Shown: piece by piece, positions 53,628 to 62,651 of the stretch
Numbering within the stretch: the first letter of the stretch is position 1
How the letters are laid out: each line of letters opens with the position of its first letter
Source of the DNA: Marinagarivorans algicola
GTDB taxonomy: Bacteria > Pseudomonadota > Gammaproteobacteria > Pseudomonadales > Cellvibrionaceae
Length of the DNA: 64,000 nucleotides
Assembly (NCBI RefSeq): GCF_001292705.1
Contig: NZ_LGAK01000024.1
Span: forward strand, 1 to 64,000
Direction of reading: 5' to 3'
Program-made: the position numbers and the translations under genes
Notes under the pieces: generated by a model
The model's input: only the letters and a program-made list of their open reading frames with translations
Told to the model about the DNA's origin: nothing
Database searches by the model: none

Positions 53628-54215
53628 ATGAAATTGAAAAAAGTACTTTGTTTAAGTGTAGCGCTATCCACTATGAGTGTTATGGCTGCAACCTCTTACG
53701 CCGAGCAACAGCTCAAGGTATTTGCTAGCGTTGGTAGTGCTAGCCATGAATTTGGTGATGGCAATTATGCTTTTGATGACTCGGCGACAAGTTATGGTCT
53801 AGGTGGCTTACTGCGCTTTAATCAAAATTTTGCAGCAGAATTTCGCTATGATAATTTAGGCGAAATCGAGCAACTATTTGCAGACAATACGGGGTCGCAC
53901 ACCGATGGGTTAAGCCTTGAGGGATATTCAGTGGGTGTGTTAGGTGGAATACCTGTTGGTGATACAGCGAGTATTTATGCCAAAGTAGGCGTCATGTTTT
54001 GGGATGCTGAAGCTCAATATATGAACAATACTCTATACGCGAGTGATGAGGACAATAGCTTTTACTTTGGTTTTGGTGGCGAGTTTATGGTTAGCAATGA
54101 AATGAGTGTGGCCATTGAATATACCATGATGGAGGCTGATGTTACGTTTGGTGGTAATCGAGAGCAAGCCTATACCGTTAATAATATTGCGCTAACTTTG
54201 GGTTATTCTTTTTAG
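53628..54215 (+). CDS. outer-membrane beta-barrel protein, OmpA-like/OprF-type
   Basis: 195 residues. Signal MKLKKVLCLSVALSTMSVMAATSYA, then an 8-stranded barrel with alternating aromatic residues (LKVFASVGSASHEF, NFAAEFRYDNLGEIEQ, LEGYSVGVLGGIPV, MSVAIEYTMMEADV) ending in the OMP-type LTLGYSF. It matches the OmpA-like transmembrane (Omp_b-brl) group without an OmpA peptidoglycan domain. An ATG at 53613 with a better Shine-Dalgarno (AGGTG) is also possible. A terminator follows. Confidence 0.82.
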   Translation: MKLKKVLCLSVALSTMSVMAATSYAEQQLKVFASVGSASHEFGDGNYAFDDSATSYGLGGLLRFNQNFAAEFRYDNLGEIEQLFADNTGSHTDGLSLEGYSVGVLGGIPVGDTASIYAKVGVMFWDAEAQYMNNTLYASDEDNSFYFGFGGEFMVSNEMSVAIEYTMMEADVTFGGNREQAYTVNNIALTLGYSF

Positions 54216-54218
54216 AGA

Positions 54219-54252
54219 AAATTATGCCGCCTATAAAATAGCGGCATAATTT
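54219..54252 (+). terminator. terminator of the beta-barrel gene
   Basis: AAATTATGCCGC (54219-54230) and GCGGCATAATTT (54241-54252) form a perfect 12-bp stem around a 10-nt loop. Confidence 0.8.
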
Positions 54253-54366
54253 AAAAGCTATGAATATTGACGGTTATCATCGTTTGTTCAATATTTTTCA
54301 TTATGCTTTAGCTTTATATTATGCGCTGCTCTGTGCTTACGGGCAAATAATGTAAGCATGGTGCAA

Positions 54367-54912
54367 CTAGCTTTTATCTTCGGCTAAATATTCATTTTTT
54401 AGGGTAATGTAGTTTTGTGCCGAATATTTAAAAAAGGCACGCTCGCTATCTTTTAGTGGGCGGCTTTTTTTGCAAGGGCTACCCATATATAAAAAGCCAC
54501 TGTCTAATTTTTTGCCTGGTGGTACTAAACTGCCGGCACCAATCATAACTTCGTCGGGTATTTCGGCGCCATCGAGTACTGTTGCACCAATACCAATTAA
54601 TACTCGATTTCCGATTGTACAGCCATGCAGGCAAGCGCCATGACCGATGGTAACGTCATCTCCAATTACTAATGGCCAGCCTTTGTGGTTAAAATCGCTG
54701 GCATGGGTAATATGTAAAATGGCGTTATCTTGCACACTGGTGCGCGCACCTATGCGAATGTGGTGCATATCGCCTCTAATGACAGCGCAAGGCCATACAG
54801 AGCAGTCTTCGCCGAGCTCCACGTCGCCTATTACCACGGCACTCGGGTCAATAAAGACACCCGTCTTGAGAACAGGGCTTATACCTCTAAAAGAGCGAAC
54901 AGCAGATGACAT
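54367..54912 (-). CDS. gamma carbonic anhydrase-family protein
   Basis: 181 residues. A left-handed beta-helix of hexapeptide repeats (VVIGDVELGEDCSVWPCAVIRGD, VTIGHGACLHGCTIGNRVLIGIGATVLDGAEIPDEVMIGAGSLVPPGK) with metal-binding histidines in LHITH, IGHGACLHG. Matches the YrdA/CaiE gamma-CA family. The ATG at 54912 is preceded by TGGAGT. Soluble; whether it hydrates CO2 is not certain for this subgroup. Confidence 0.92.
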   Translation of the reverse strand: MSSAVRSFRGISPVLKTGVFIDPSAVVIGDVELGEDCSVWPCAVIRGDMHHIRIGARTSVQDNAILHITHASDFNHKGWPLVIGDDVTIGHGACLHGCTIGNRVLIGIGATVLDGAEIPDEVMIGAGSLVPPGKKLDSGFLYMGSPCKKSRPLKDSERAFFKYSAQNYITLKNEYLAEDKS

Positions 54913-55101
54913 AAAGCGTACTCCAAATAATGAATAAAAATATTGCGGTAACTTGAATAGTGACCTCTAGTGCGTCAGTTTAGCGCCAAGTGAGAGGCGC
55001 TTCTAGTGTATACCTGCTCTGGCTTTTACACGCGATGGCCGCTGCGGGTATTAGGTGGGGAGTTAGCGGGTGAGTAGCTAGCGGGTGTGCAGCGTATAAT
55101 G

Positions 55102-55422
55102 TTAGAGTAGGTCGAGTTTTTCACTGTCATCATAGTGCGCCAATAATAGTGCATCGTTCCAGCCATATTCGCCTTCGCACACCACAATGGCGACTTCTTT
55201 GAGCCAATCACCGCAAGGCGTACTATTGAGTATTTTTTGTTGGAAATCAGCCCAAAAAATGACAGCATCTTCGGTAAAAAAGTTGAGATTGATAATACTA
55301 GGGTTGTCTTCTTCAGGCTCTACTTCAGGGTATCGGCCAATGGCGCGAATAGCCTGCAGGCAGTTTTTCAGTGTGTAGCGAGTATTTTTGTCTATATGAA
55401 GCTGTACGATGATGCATTTCAT
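55102..55422 (-). CDS. hypothetical protein
   Basis: 106 residues, soluble and acidic, with no recognised domain; ends in the acidic DDSEKLDLL. The start is supported by AAAGG about 9 bp before the ATG, and codon use looks coding. Elements WADFQQKIL and EYGWNDALLLAHYD suggest a small alpha/beta domain. I recognise no family. Separated by about 350 bp from FadL and by about 190 bp from the gamma-CA gene. Confidence 0.55.
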   Translation of the reverse strand: MKCIIVQLHIDKNTRYTLKNCLQAIRAIGRYPEVEPEEDNPSIINLNFFTEDAVIFWADFQQKILNSTPCGDWLKEVAIVVCEGEYGWNDALLLAHYDDSEKLDLL

Positions 55423-55768
55423 TGTATGACCTTTATCGATCTTGAGCTATATCATTGTTTATTTGGCATCTACTGACCCGGCGGTGGGCTGCTTTTTGAG
55501 TGGGTTATTCGGTGTCTTGTGTCGTTCGGCTCAATTGAGCCTGCCGCTAAAATCGGTGGCTATAGCTGTGAGTATTTACCTGTCAGCATAGCGGCGTGTA
55601 GTGCGGAATGCTAGGCGTGCTACGTAGAGCATAATGAGGATGACGATAAAATAGAAGACAATTAAGAGCGTTAAACCGTTAATAGGTTAACGCTCCTTGG
55701 GTCATGCGTGGGGTATAGAGGTGCAATACAATTTTTATGACGCCCGCTAGGAGCGTCTATGTGATAGC
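55423..55768. other. intergenic region with hairpins and a possible micro-ORF
   Basis: Between the hypothetical protein gene and fadL stop. It contains an inverted repeat GAGCGTTAA(A)CC/GGTTAACGCTC at 55666-55694, the fadL terminator at 55739-55757, and a short minus-strand frame (55576-55686) encoding a hydrophobic helix with a basic tail. Confidence 0.45.
55739..55757 (-). terminator. weak terminator of fadL
   Basis: On the minus strand GACGCTC pairs with GGGCGTC (one G-U) over a 5-nt loop, followed by ATAAAAATT. It lies just after the fadL stop. The T-run is weak. Confidence 0.5.
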
Positions 55769-57046
55769 CTAAAACTTATAGTTATATTGTGCGGCAAACA
55801 GTAATGCATGGCCTTTTGACTGGAAGGACCATTCGTTACCGATGTTATCCTCTTCACTAAATCTTTGTGTTTTTCCGCGTATTATGCTCAAGCCTAAATC
55901 AAAGTTTGAATGCTCGGTGATTGCATAGTTACCGCCAAATGATAGCCAAAAACGATCTGTATCAGGGATTGAGATAGATAGGTGCTCTTGCGAGACCGGT
56001 GATTCGTCAAAAGCAATACCGGTGCGCAATAATAGTTTAGGGCTGTATTGGTAATCTGCACCAATTGAATAACGCATAGCATTAGAAAAGCTTTCGTCTT
56101 TACTGAATGCGATAGCTTTAGCGCCAGAAGGTAGTGTGATTTCTGATTCTAATGTTTTAAAGCTGCTCCAGCCTGTCCATAGGGCACTGTAGTGCACGCC
56201 TATCGCTTCATTAAGCTGGTGAGAGCCAGATACTTCAGCAATAGCGGGTAATGATAGATTGACAAGGCCGGGTAATACAGCCATGCCGTTGAGGCCGAGT
56301 GGCGTTACAGCTGTGGGCAATTGATTTGAGTAATCGCCTGTAAAGGTGATATCTGTTTCTGAGCGGTAATGAAAACCAAAGCGACTATTGTCGTCTAGTT
56401 GATACATTAAACCTACATTAAAGCCATAGCCTGTGTCATCACCTTGCAAGTTGACGGCATCTGCAGATGCCGGAATACCAGTATTGGTCGCACCAAATTT
56501 ACGAATAATTTTCGCGTCGGCATAAATATAGTTTAAGCCAAGAGCAACACTTAATTGCTCAGTGGCTTTGTAGGCAACGCTCGTATTAATATTGATAGTG
56601 ACAATTTCAGTTTCGCCAGCAATTTGACCTGCTGCATAATCACTATCAAACTTAGTGGCTAAGCCAAAATTAGAAAATGCTCCAAAGCCCAATGCAACTC
56701 GCTCATTTAGAGGCATAGTAAAATACGCCGCAGGAATAATAGCACTAGGTGCAATACTGCTATCGTTTAATACGCTTGCATCCATGCCGTTATTGGTGCC
56801 CGTACCTTTTAGGCTAACATCAGGCATAACACTACTGGCGGCGATACTAAATTGCTTATCGGTGAATAATGTCATTAGTGCTGGGTTGCGAGCAACAACA
56901 GAAGCGTCGTCTGCAGAAGAGGCTTCACCAGCATAAGCGCGGCCTAGGCCTGAGGCATTTTGTTCGGCCAATTGAAAGGCGGCAGCAAAGCTGTGTGTCG
57001 AAGTCAGTGCAAATGAGGCAGCGATTAAAGTTTTAGTAAATTTCAT
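55769..57046 (-). CDS. fadL: FadL-family outer-membrane transport protein
   Basis: 425 residues from the ATG at 57046, preceded by AAGGA; the frame extends 17 codons further. Signal MKFTKTLIAASFALTSTHSFA precedes AFQLAEQNASGLGRAYAGEASSADDASVVARNPA, the N-terminal hatch signature of FadL/OmpP1/TodX. The barrel ends in LLFAAQYNYKF. It passes long-chain fatty acids or other hydrophobic compounds across the outer membrane. Two direct repeats lie 83-122 bp upstream of its start. Confidence 0.9.
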   Translation of the reverse strand: MKFTKTLIAASFALTSTHSFAAAFQLAEQNASGLGRAYAGEASSADDASVVARNPALMTLFTDKQFSIAASSVMPDVSLKGTGTNNGMDASVLNDSSIAPSAIIPAAYFTMPLNERVALGFGAFSNFGLATKFDSDYAAGQIAGETEIVTININTSVAYKATEQLSVALGLNYIYADAKIIRKFGATNTGIPASADAVNLQGDDTGYGFNVGLMYQLDDNSRFGFHYRSETDITFTGDYSNQLPTAVTPLGLNGMAVLPGLVNLSLPAIAEVSGSHQLNEAIGVHYSALWTGWSSFKTLESEITLPSGAKAIAFSKDESFSNAMRYSIGADYQYSPKLLLRTGIAFDESPVSQEHLSISIPDTDRFWLSFGGNYAITEHSNFDLGLSIIRGKTQRFSEEDNIGNEWSFQSKGHALLFAAQYNYKF

Positions 57047-57128
57047 TATTGTATCCTTAGCCAAATAAGCTGATTGTATAGCTGTAAGTATTCGCATGTT
57101 AGCGGTGTACCCTATATTAATTGCTTAT

Positions 57129-57168
57129 AAAAAACTGTAACAATTAATATAAAAAACAGTAACAATTA
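57129..57168. promoter_or_regulatory. direct repeats upstream of fadL
   Basis: AAAAAACWGTAACAATTA occurs at 57129-57146 and 57151-57168, 22 bp apart (two helical turns), 83-122 bp before the fadL start codon. This is the layout of a tandem operator. Confidence 0.5.
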
Positions 57169-57674
57169 TGGCTTTTATCTATAAGTTAATAGTATTTAAA
57201 AATAAATTATGTCGATGATATTTTTAAAAGATTATTTAGTTGGTTTTTATCGCAATTCGAACTGATTATTTAAAGTAAAGATAATTTTATTTTTTCAGTT
57301 TGAAATTTATTGAGTTTAAGATACCGCAGGTTTTTGAAAAATAAATTTTATATACGTCAAAATGATAATTTTTTATACAGCATAAATACCTAAATAATTA
57401 TTAGAGCTCGCTATGTTTAACTATAAGCAAACGACTTATCCCAATATACAGCATCATTTGTTTAAAATAAGAGCGCAACTTGACACGCTTTAACCTCATG
57501 TCTTACGTCATATTTTGTCGTGTAATCAAACGTTATTCAATAACCTTTGATCTTATAAGTGAATAATATATCCACTACTATGTATCTATCTTACGCTTAT
57601 TTTTGAGATGTGTCATAAGCTCTGACGTTCTATTAAATAATGAGCAATATCTCTCATTATTAACAGCAATTATC

Positions 57675-57730
57675 GTCACCTTTGGTAACTTTTAATTCTC
57701 AGGCTTAATGTTTTGTCACCTTCAGTAACT
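57675..57730. promoter_or_regulatory. paired motif GTCACCTTYRGTAACT
   Basis: GTCACCTTTGGTAACT (57675-57690) and GTCACCTTCAGTAACT (57715-57730) differ at two positions and are 40 bp apart. Each is an imperfect GTYACC/GGTAAC dyad. They lie about 500 bp before the nitrate genes and about 630 bp from fadL. Confidence 0.45.
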
Positions 57731-58218
57731 CCTCGTGAGAACTCTGCTCGTTGTGAGATTATCGTGATAGCAACACAATTTACTGTTGTGTTTTGCGCAG
57801 CATGCTTTCGCTGTTATTTGAGAGCTTATGACTGCGCTACAACTGAGTCTTGGTAATGTATAAATAGTTCATTTTTCAATCATTTATGCGGCCTGTTTTA
57901 GAGGCTCATTGCGATGGCTTGGTAATTGCTTGAGCAGTATCGTGGTGTGAGAGGGTCTCAATAGCAGTCGTTCAGCCTTAAATTGGTGCGATATTGTATG
58001 TGTGTGATCGTTTTTGATCGCTGTTGAGCGATGACTGACAATTGCAGTGCACCCTTTCAGGGCGATATCTCGTTGGCACATCACTGCTTTGGTACATGTA
58101 TCCAGGCGTATTCAATGAGATAGGTTTAAGCCTTGTCTTGGCTCGACCACTCAGTTGCGGTCACTTCATGCTGTTTGTATTCGCAACAGTATCATTAGCG
58201 TATAGGTTAAACGGGCTC

Positions 58219-59505
58219 ATGTCTGAACGAAAAACGTACAAAAAACGGTTGGTTATTGTCGGTAATGGCATGGCTGCTGGGCGCATTATTGATGAGCTTA
58301 TCGCCCGTGACACCGTAAAGCCTAAGAGCGGCCATAGCCTTTTTGATATCACAATAATTGGCGATGAAACCTGTGGTAGTTATAACCGTATTATGCTGTC
58401 CTCGGTATTGGCGGGTACGACCTCTGCTATGAGTATTATCCAAAAGCCTGCATCTTGGTATGCCCAGCAGGGTATGCGTTTTATGGCAGGCATTCGTGTA
58501 ACCCAAATTAACCGCCAACAGTGTCATGTCTTATGTGCTAACGACGAGCGTATACCGTACGACCACCTTATTATTGCTACAGGCTCAAGGCCTGCACATC
58601 TTCCTGCTCTTAACCAAAATATTGCAGGTGTGATGGCATTTAGAACCTTAGCAGATGTCGATACGATACTATCGCTAAGTCAAACGGCCAAGCATGCCGT
58701 GGTTATTGGCGGAGGCTTACTGGGCTTAGAGGCGGCTTACGGTATGGCGGTACGTGGCTTACAGGTGGTTTTGGTGCACCGAAGTGCTTGGTTGTTAAAC
58801 CGTCAGCTAGATGAAGCGGCCGCTGCTATGCTCGCTAGAGTCATGACACATAAAGGCGTAGTGTTAAAATTGGCAGCACAAGTGGCCCGCTTTAATGGCC
58901 AAATCCGTGTAGAGAGTGCGCAACTAACCAGCGGAGAAATACTGCCTTGTGATGTCGCGGTGATAGCGACAGGCATCACACCGAATGCTGAGCTAGGTAT
59001 CGAGGCTGGGCTCCAAGGGCAATACGGCATCGCAGTGAATGACTTCTTAGTGACCAGTGACCCTCATATTAGTGCGATTGGTGAATGCGCGGAGCATAAA
59101 GGTAAAACTTTTGGTTTGGTTGAACCTATTTGGCAGCATTGTATCAGCGTGGCGGATCGCCTTGTAAGAGGCATGCAGACGGCATATCAAAATACGCCTG
59201 TGGCGACTAAATTAAAAGTGTCTGGTGTACAGGTATTTTCAGCCGGCGAATGGCTAACATCGCCTGAGCATCGTGCATTTATATTTGTCGATTCGGCGCG
59301 CAATATTTATCGAAAATTATTACTCAAAAATAATTGTATTGTAGGCATTGTTTTTTTTGGCGATGTACGTGATGGGCAATATTTTTTTGAGTTGATGGAG
59401 CGGCAAATATCCGTTATTCAAGCAATGCCTCAATTACTTATGGGTCGTCGTTTTTGCACGCAGCTGCCATCAATGATGGCACTACCTATGAATAAAACTA
59501 TTTAA
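58219..59505 (+). CDS. NAD(P)H-dependent nitrate reductase electron-transfer subunit (NasC/NasB-like)
   Basis: 428 residues from the ATG at 58219; the frame opens earlier at 58042 but the extra 59 codons show no homology. Two Rossmann motifs (RLVIVGNGMAAG and HAVVIGGGLLGLEAAYG) plus NRIMLSSVLAG, ATGSRPAHLP and ATGITPN place it among nitrite-reductase-large-subunit/rubredoxin-reductase-like FAD/NAD oxidoreductases. Directly upstream of the nitrate reductase, it most likely passes NADH electrons to NasA, as NasC does in Klebsiella. No nitrite reductase genes are in the window. Confidence 0.82.
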   Translation: MSERKTYKKRLVIVGNGMAAGRIIDELIARDTVKPKSGHSLFDITIIGDETCGSYNRIMLSSVLAGTTSAMSIIQKPASWYAQQGMRFMAGIRVTQINRQQCHVLCANDERIPYDHLIIATGSRPAHLPALNQNIAGVMAFRTLADVDTILSLSQTAKHAVVIGGGLLGLEAAYGMAVRGLQVVLVHRSAWLLNRQLDEAAAAMLARVMTHKGVVLKLAAQVARFNGQIRVESAQLTSGEILPCDVAVIATGITPNAELGIEAGLQGQYGIAVNDFLVTSDPHISAIGECAEHKGKTFGLVEPIWQHCISVADRLVRGMQTAYQNTPVATKLKVSGVQVFSAGEWLTSPEHRAFIFVDSARNIYRKLLLKNNCIVGIVFFGDVRDGQYFFELMERQISVIQAMPQLLMGRRFCTQLPSMMALPMNKTI

Positions 59506-59615
59506 TTTATAACGTCATTTATTTTCAGTATTTTAAATTAATATTGTCATCATCTTTGTCGCGCTAAATTTCATACAAGACAGATTTCGATTTTTATATT
59601 TTTAGGTTTAGGCTT

Positions 59616-62330
59616 ATGTCATCTTTAATTACTACAGCCGTACCCGAGGGTACGCTACAGCAACAGGCGACATCTATTAATAAGGAGCATACGACTTGCT
59701 GTTATTGCGGGGTGGGGTGTGGTGTCACAGCTACAATACAAAATAATCAAGTGATTGCGGTACAGGGCCGTGAAGATCACCCAGCTAATTTTGGACGCTT
59801 ATGCGTTAAAGGCTCATCTCTCCATCAGACTCAACATTCGCCTGAGCGTTTACTTCGACCTCGTGTGCATAATCAGGAGGTTAGCTGGGAACAGGCGCTG
59901 AGCTACAGTGCGAGAAGTTTTCAAGATATTATCAGTAAATACGGGCCTGATAGTGTTGCTTTTTATCTGAGTGGGCAATTATTAACAGAAGATTATTACG
60001 TGGCCAATAAATTGATAAAAGGTTTTATCGGCACGGCGAATGTTGATACTAACAGTCGTCTGTGTATGGCAAGTGCGGTGGTATCACATAAGCGTGCTTT
60101 TGGCAGCGATGTGGTACCCGGATGTTATGAAGATTTAGAAAAAACTGATGTGCTGATTTTAGTAGGCTCTAATGCTGCGTATGCGCATCCTGTGACATTT
60201 CAGCGTATTGCTAAGGCCAAACAAGAGCGCCCGCACTTAAAAATCGTTGTACTTGATCCAAGGCGTACAGCAACCTGTGATATTGCCGATATTCATATAC
60301 CATTGGCACCAGGGAGTGACGCTTACTTTTTTAATGGGTTACTCAGCTATTTAGCGCAGCATAACTATTGTGATGCACACTATATTGCCGAGCATACGCA
60401 AGGCTTTGAGGCGGCATTAAGCGCTGCCCAAAAGCAAGTCAATAATATTCATGCTGCCGCCGCGGCATGCGATGCAAGTGTTGATCTTATTGCTGAGGTC
60501 TATCGCCTATTTGCTCAAAATAAAAAAGTGGTCACACTGTTTTCACAGGGCATTAATCAATCCTCATCGGGTGTTGATAAAGGTAACGCTATTATTAATT
60601 GCCACCTAGCAACAGGTAAAATTGGTAAAGAAGGTGCTTGCCCTTTTTCGATAACAGGGCAGCCCAATGCCATGGGCGGGCGCGAGGTGGGTGGTTTGGC
60701 CAATCAGTTGGCGGCACATATGGGGTTTGACGATCAGGCCGATATAGACCGCGTTGCACAATTTTGGCAAGCACCTAACATGGCTCAAACAGAAGGCTTA
60801 AAAGCCGTTGATATGTTTAAAGCGATTGATGAGGGTAAAATTAAAGCCATTTGGATTATGGCCACTAACCCTGTTGTGAGCATGCCTGATGCTGACTTTG
60901 TTAAGCAAGCGCTGCAAAAGTGCGAGCTTGTTATGGTGAGTGAAGTGATCGCTGATACCGACACTGCAAAAGCTGCTCACGTATTACTCCCTGCAACAGG
61001 CTGGGGTGAAAAAAACGGAACTGTAACAAACTCTGAGCGCTGCATAAGCTTACAAAAAGGCTTTTTACCACCAGCAGGTGAGGCAAAACATGACTGGCAG
61101 ATTATAAGCCTCTTTGCCCAAAAAATGGGTTTTAAAGGTTTTGACTATTTGCATACTATAGATATTTTCAAAGAGCATGCAGCGCTATCGGCACTTAATA
61201 ATACAAGAAAGCAAACACCAGCACGTGCTTTTGATATTTCGGCGATGGCTGATATTACGCTAAAGCAGTACAGTAATTTATTACCTATTCAGTGGCCTGT
61301 AAATCAGGCTAATCCTAATGGTACCCAGCGTTTGTTTTCTACGGGTTCTTTTTTTACGCCTAGCGGTAAAGCTAACTTTATTGCCATCACAGCGCGCTTG
61401 CCAGTATTACAAGCTCAAAGGAATGAAGTCATTATGAATACTGGGCGTATTCGCGATCAATGGCATACGATGTCACGAACCGGAACGGCTCCTCATTTAT
61501 TGGCACATACCCAAGAGCCTTATGTGGATATTCACCCGCAAGATGCTCGCCAATTAAACTTACTAGAAGGGCAGTTAGTTGAGTTGGGCAATCGCGGAGC
61601 GCGCTATATTGGACGTGTCAAAATAAACGCTGCTCAGCGTGCGGGTGAGATTTTTGCCCCAATGCACTGGAATGCCAAGTATGCCTCAAGTGCTCGTGCT
61701 GATGCTTTAGTAAACCCTTTTGTAGACCCTATTTGCGGTCAACCAGAGTTTAAACACACTCCAGTAAGTATCGTACGGCATAACACTCAATGGACGGGAT
61801 TTTTAGTGACAACTAAAAATCATGAGCCACAATGCGATTACTGGGCAAAAATCACCGTTCAAAAAGGTTATGTTTTTCGAGTGGCGGGCGTGCAATCAAT
61901 TGCTTTCGATCATTGGTTAAAACAGCAATACCCCGAAGTTGAACAATGGCAAGAGCTACAAGACAGTCAGGGTGAATACTATCGTGCGGCAGGTTTTGTG
62001 GCGTCGGCATTGGTCGTTGTATTTAACGCCAATCAAGGTCATATAGGACCAACTGAAAGTCGATGGCTTAACGACCAGTTGGGTGAGTCTATTGAAGATG
62101 GCGTGCGTTATTCCATTTTGGCGGGTAATACTGGTTGCGATGATGAAGATCAGGGAGCTGTGGTATGCGCTTGTTACCAAGTGGGTACCAATACAATCAA
62201 TCGAAAAATTCGTAGTGGCTGCCAGAGTGCTGAGGCTTTGGGACAAGTGCTCAAATGTGGCACTAATTGCGGTTCGTGTATTCCTGAACTCAATGCAATG
62301 ATTCAGGCGTGTAGATCGACTGGGGTATAA
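59616..62330 (+). CDS. nasA: assimilatory nitrate reductase catalytic subunit NasA
   Basis: 904 residues. The N-terminal [4Fe-4S] site has C28, C31, C35 and C63 (CxxCxxxC-x27-C). The molybdopterin oxidoreductase domain follows (GRDREDHPANFGRLCVKG-like start, SVAFYLSGQ, SRLCMAS, GQPNAMGGREVGG), then the dinucleotide-binding domain (MNTGRIRDQWHTMSRTG). The C-terminus (about 849-904) is a BFD-type [2Fe-2S] domain, VVCACYQVG...CGTNCGSCIPEL. Same layout as Klebsiella NasA. Cytoplasmic; reduces nitrate to nitrite. Confidence 0.95.
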   Translation: MSSLITTAVPEGTLQQQATSINKEHTTCCYCGVGCGVTATIQNNQVIAVQGREDHPANFGRLCVKGSSLHQTQHSPERLLRPRVHNQEVSWEQALSYSARSFQDIISKYGPDSVAFYLSGQLLTEDYYVANKLIKGFIGTANVDTNSRLCMASAVVSHKRAFGSDVVPGCYEDLEKTDVLILVGSNAAYAHPVTFQRIAKAKQERPHLKIVVLDPRRTATCDIADIHIPLAPGSDAYFFNGLLSYLAQHNYCDAHYIAEHTQGFEAALSAAQKQVNNIHAAAAACDASVDLIAEVYRLFAQNKKVVTLFSQGINQSSSGVDKGNAIINCHLATGKIGKEGACPFSITGQPNAMGGREVGGLANQLAAHMGFDDQADIDRVAQFWQAPNMAQTEGLKAVDMFKAIDEGKIKAIWIMATNPVVSMPDADFVKQALQKCELVMVSEVIADTDTAKAAHVLLPATGWGEKNGTVTNSERCISLQKGFLPPAGEAKHDWQIISLFAQKMGFKGFDYLHTIDIFKEHAALSALNNTRKQTPARAFDISAMADITLKQYSNLLPIQWPVNQANPNGTQRLFSTGSFFTPSGKANFIAITARLPVLQAQRNEVIMNTGRIRDQWHTMSRTGTAPHLLAHTQEPYVDIHPQDARQLNLLEGQLVELGNRGARYIGRVKINAAQRAGEIFAPMHWNAKYASSARADALVNPFVDPICGQPEFKHTPVSIVRHNTQWTGFLVTTKNHEPQCDYWAKITVQKGYVFRVAGVQSIAFDHWLKQQYPEVEQWQELQDSQGEYYRAAGFVASALVVVFNANQGHIGPTESRWLNDQLGESIEDGVRYSILAGNTGCDDEDQGAVVCACYQVGTNTINRKIRSGCQSAEALGQVLKCGTNCGSCIPELNAMIQACRSTGV

Positions 62331-62651
62331 GTATTGGCGAGTGCTCGAGTGTTAGTTGATAGGTAGAGTCTAGCTGAATAATAGTCTGTTTTTTGATCTT
62401 TAAAATATAAGTGAGCGTCTTTTATTCTATCATGGCGTGTAAATTTTTTATTGGTAGTTTTTTGATGGTAAATTATTTGATTTAGATAATAATTGTTACC
62501 AATAATATGGGTGTCATTAAATTATCGTTTAATGCATCGAAATTAATGGCGCCGGATTTTTTATAAATGGAAGTAAATATTGCATGTTATATTTACCAAT
62601 GATAAAAGACCTGCTAAGCAATAGTTTAGCAGGAAGATATGAGATTGTTTT
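62331..62651. other. AT-rich intergenic region
   Basis: About 320 bp between nasA and the hotdog gene. A small hairpin CTGCTAA/TTAGCAG lies at 62611-62632 close to the downstream start. No gene or clear terminator was seen. Confidence 0.45.

Larger units (their letters stand above)
57047..58218. other. long AT-rich divergent control region of fadL and the nitrate genes
   Basis: About 1170 bp without a convincing gene. It holds the fadL promoter (minus side) and the nitrate reductase unit promoter (plus side). Candidate elements: direct repeats at 57129-57168, a second pair at 57675-57730, and a partial sigma-54-like element at 58074-58085. The -24/-12 spacing of the latter is one base short, so it is not called. 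Confidence 0.5.

Noticed and set aside
58072-58087. TTGGCAC...TGCT, sigma-54-like element before the nitrate genes
   Set aside because: Spacing between GG and GC is 9 instead of the strict 10 bases, so it is not a standard -24/-12 promoter.
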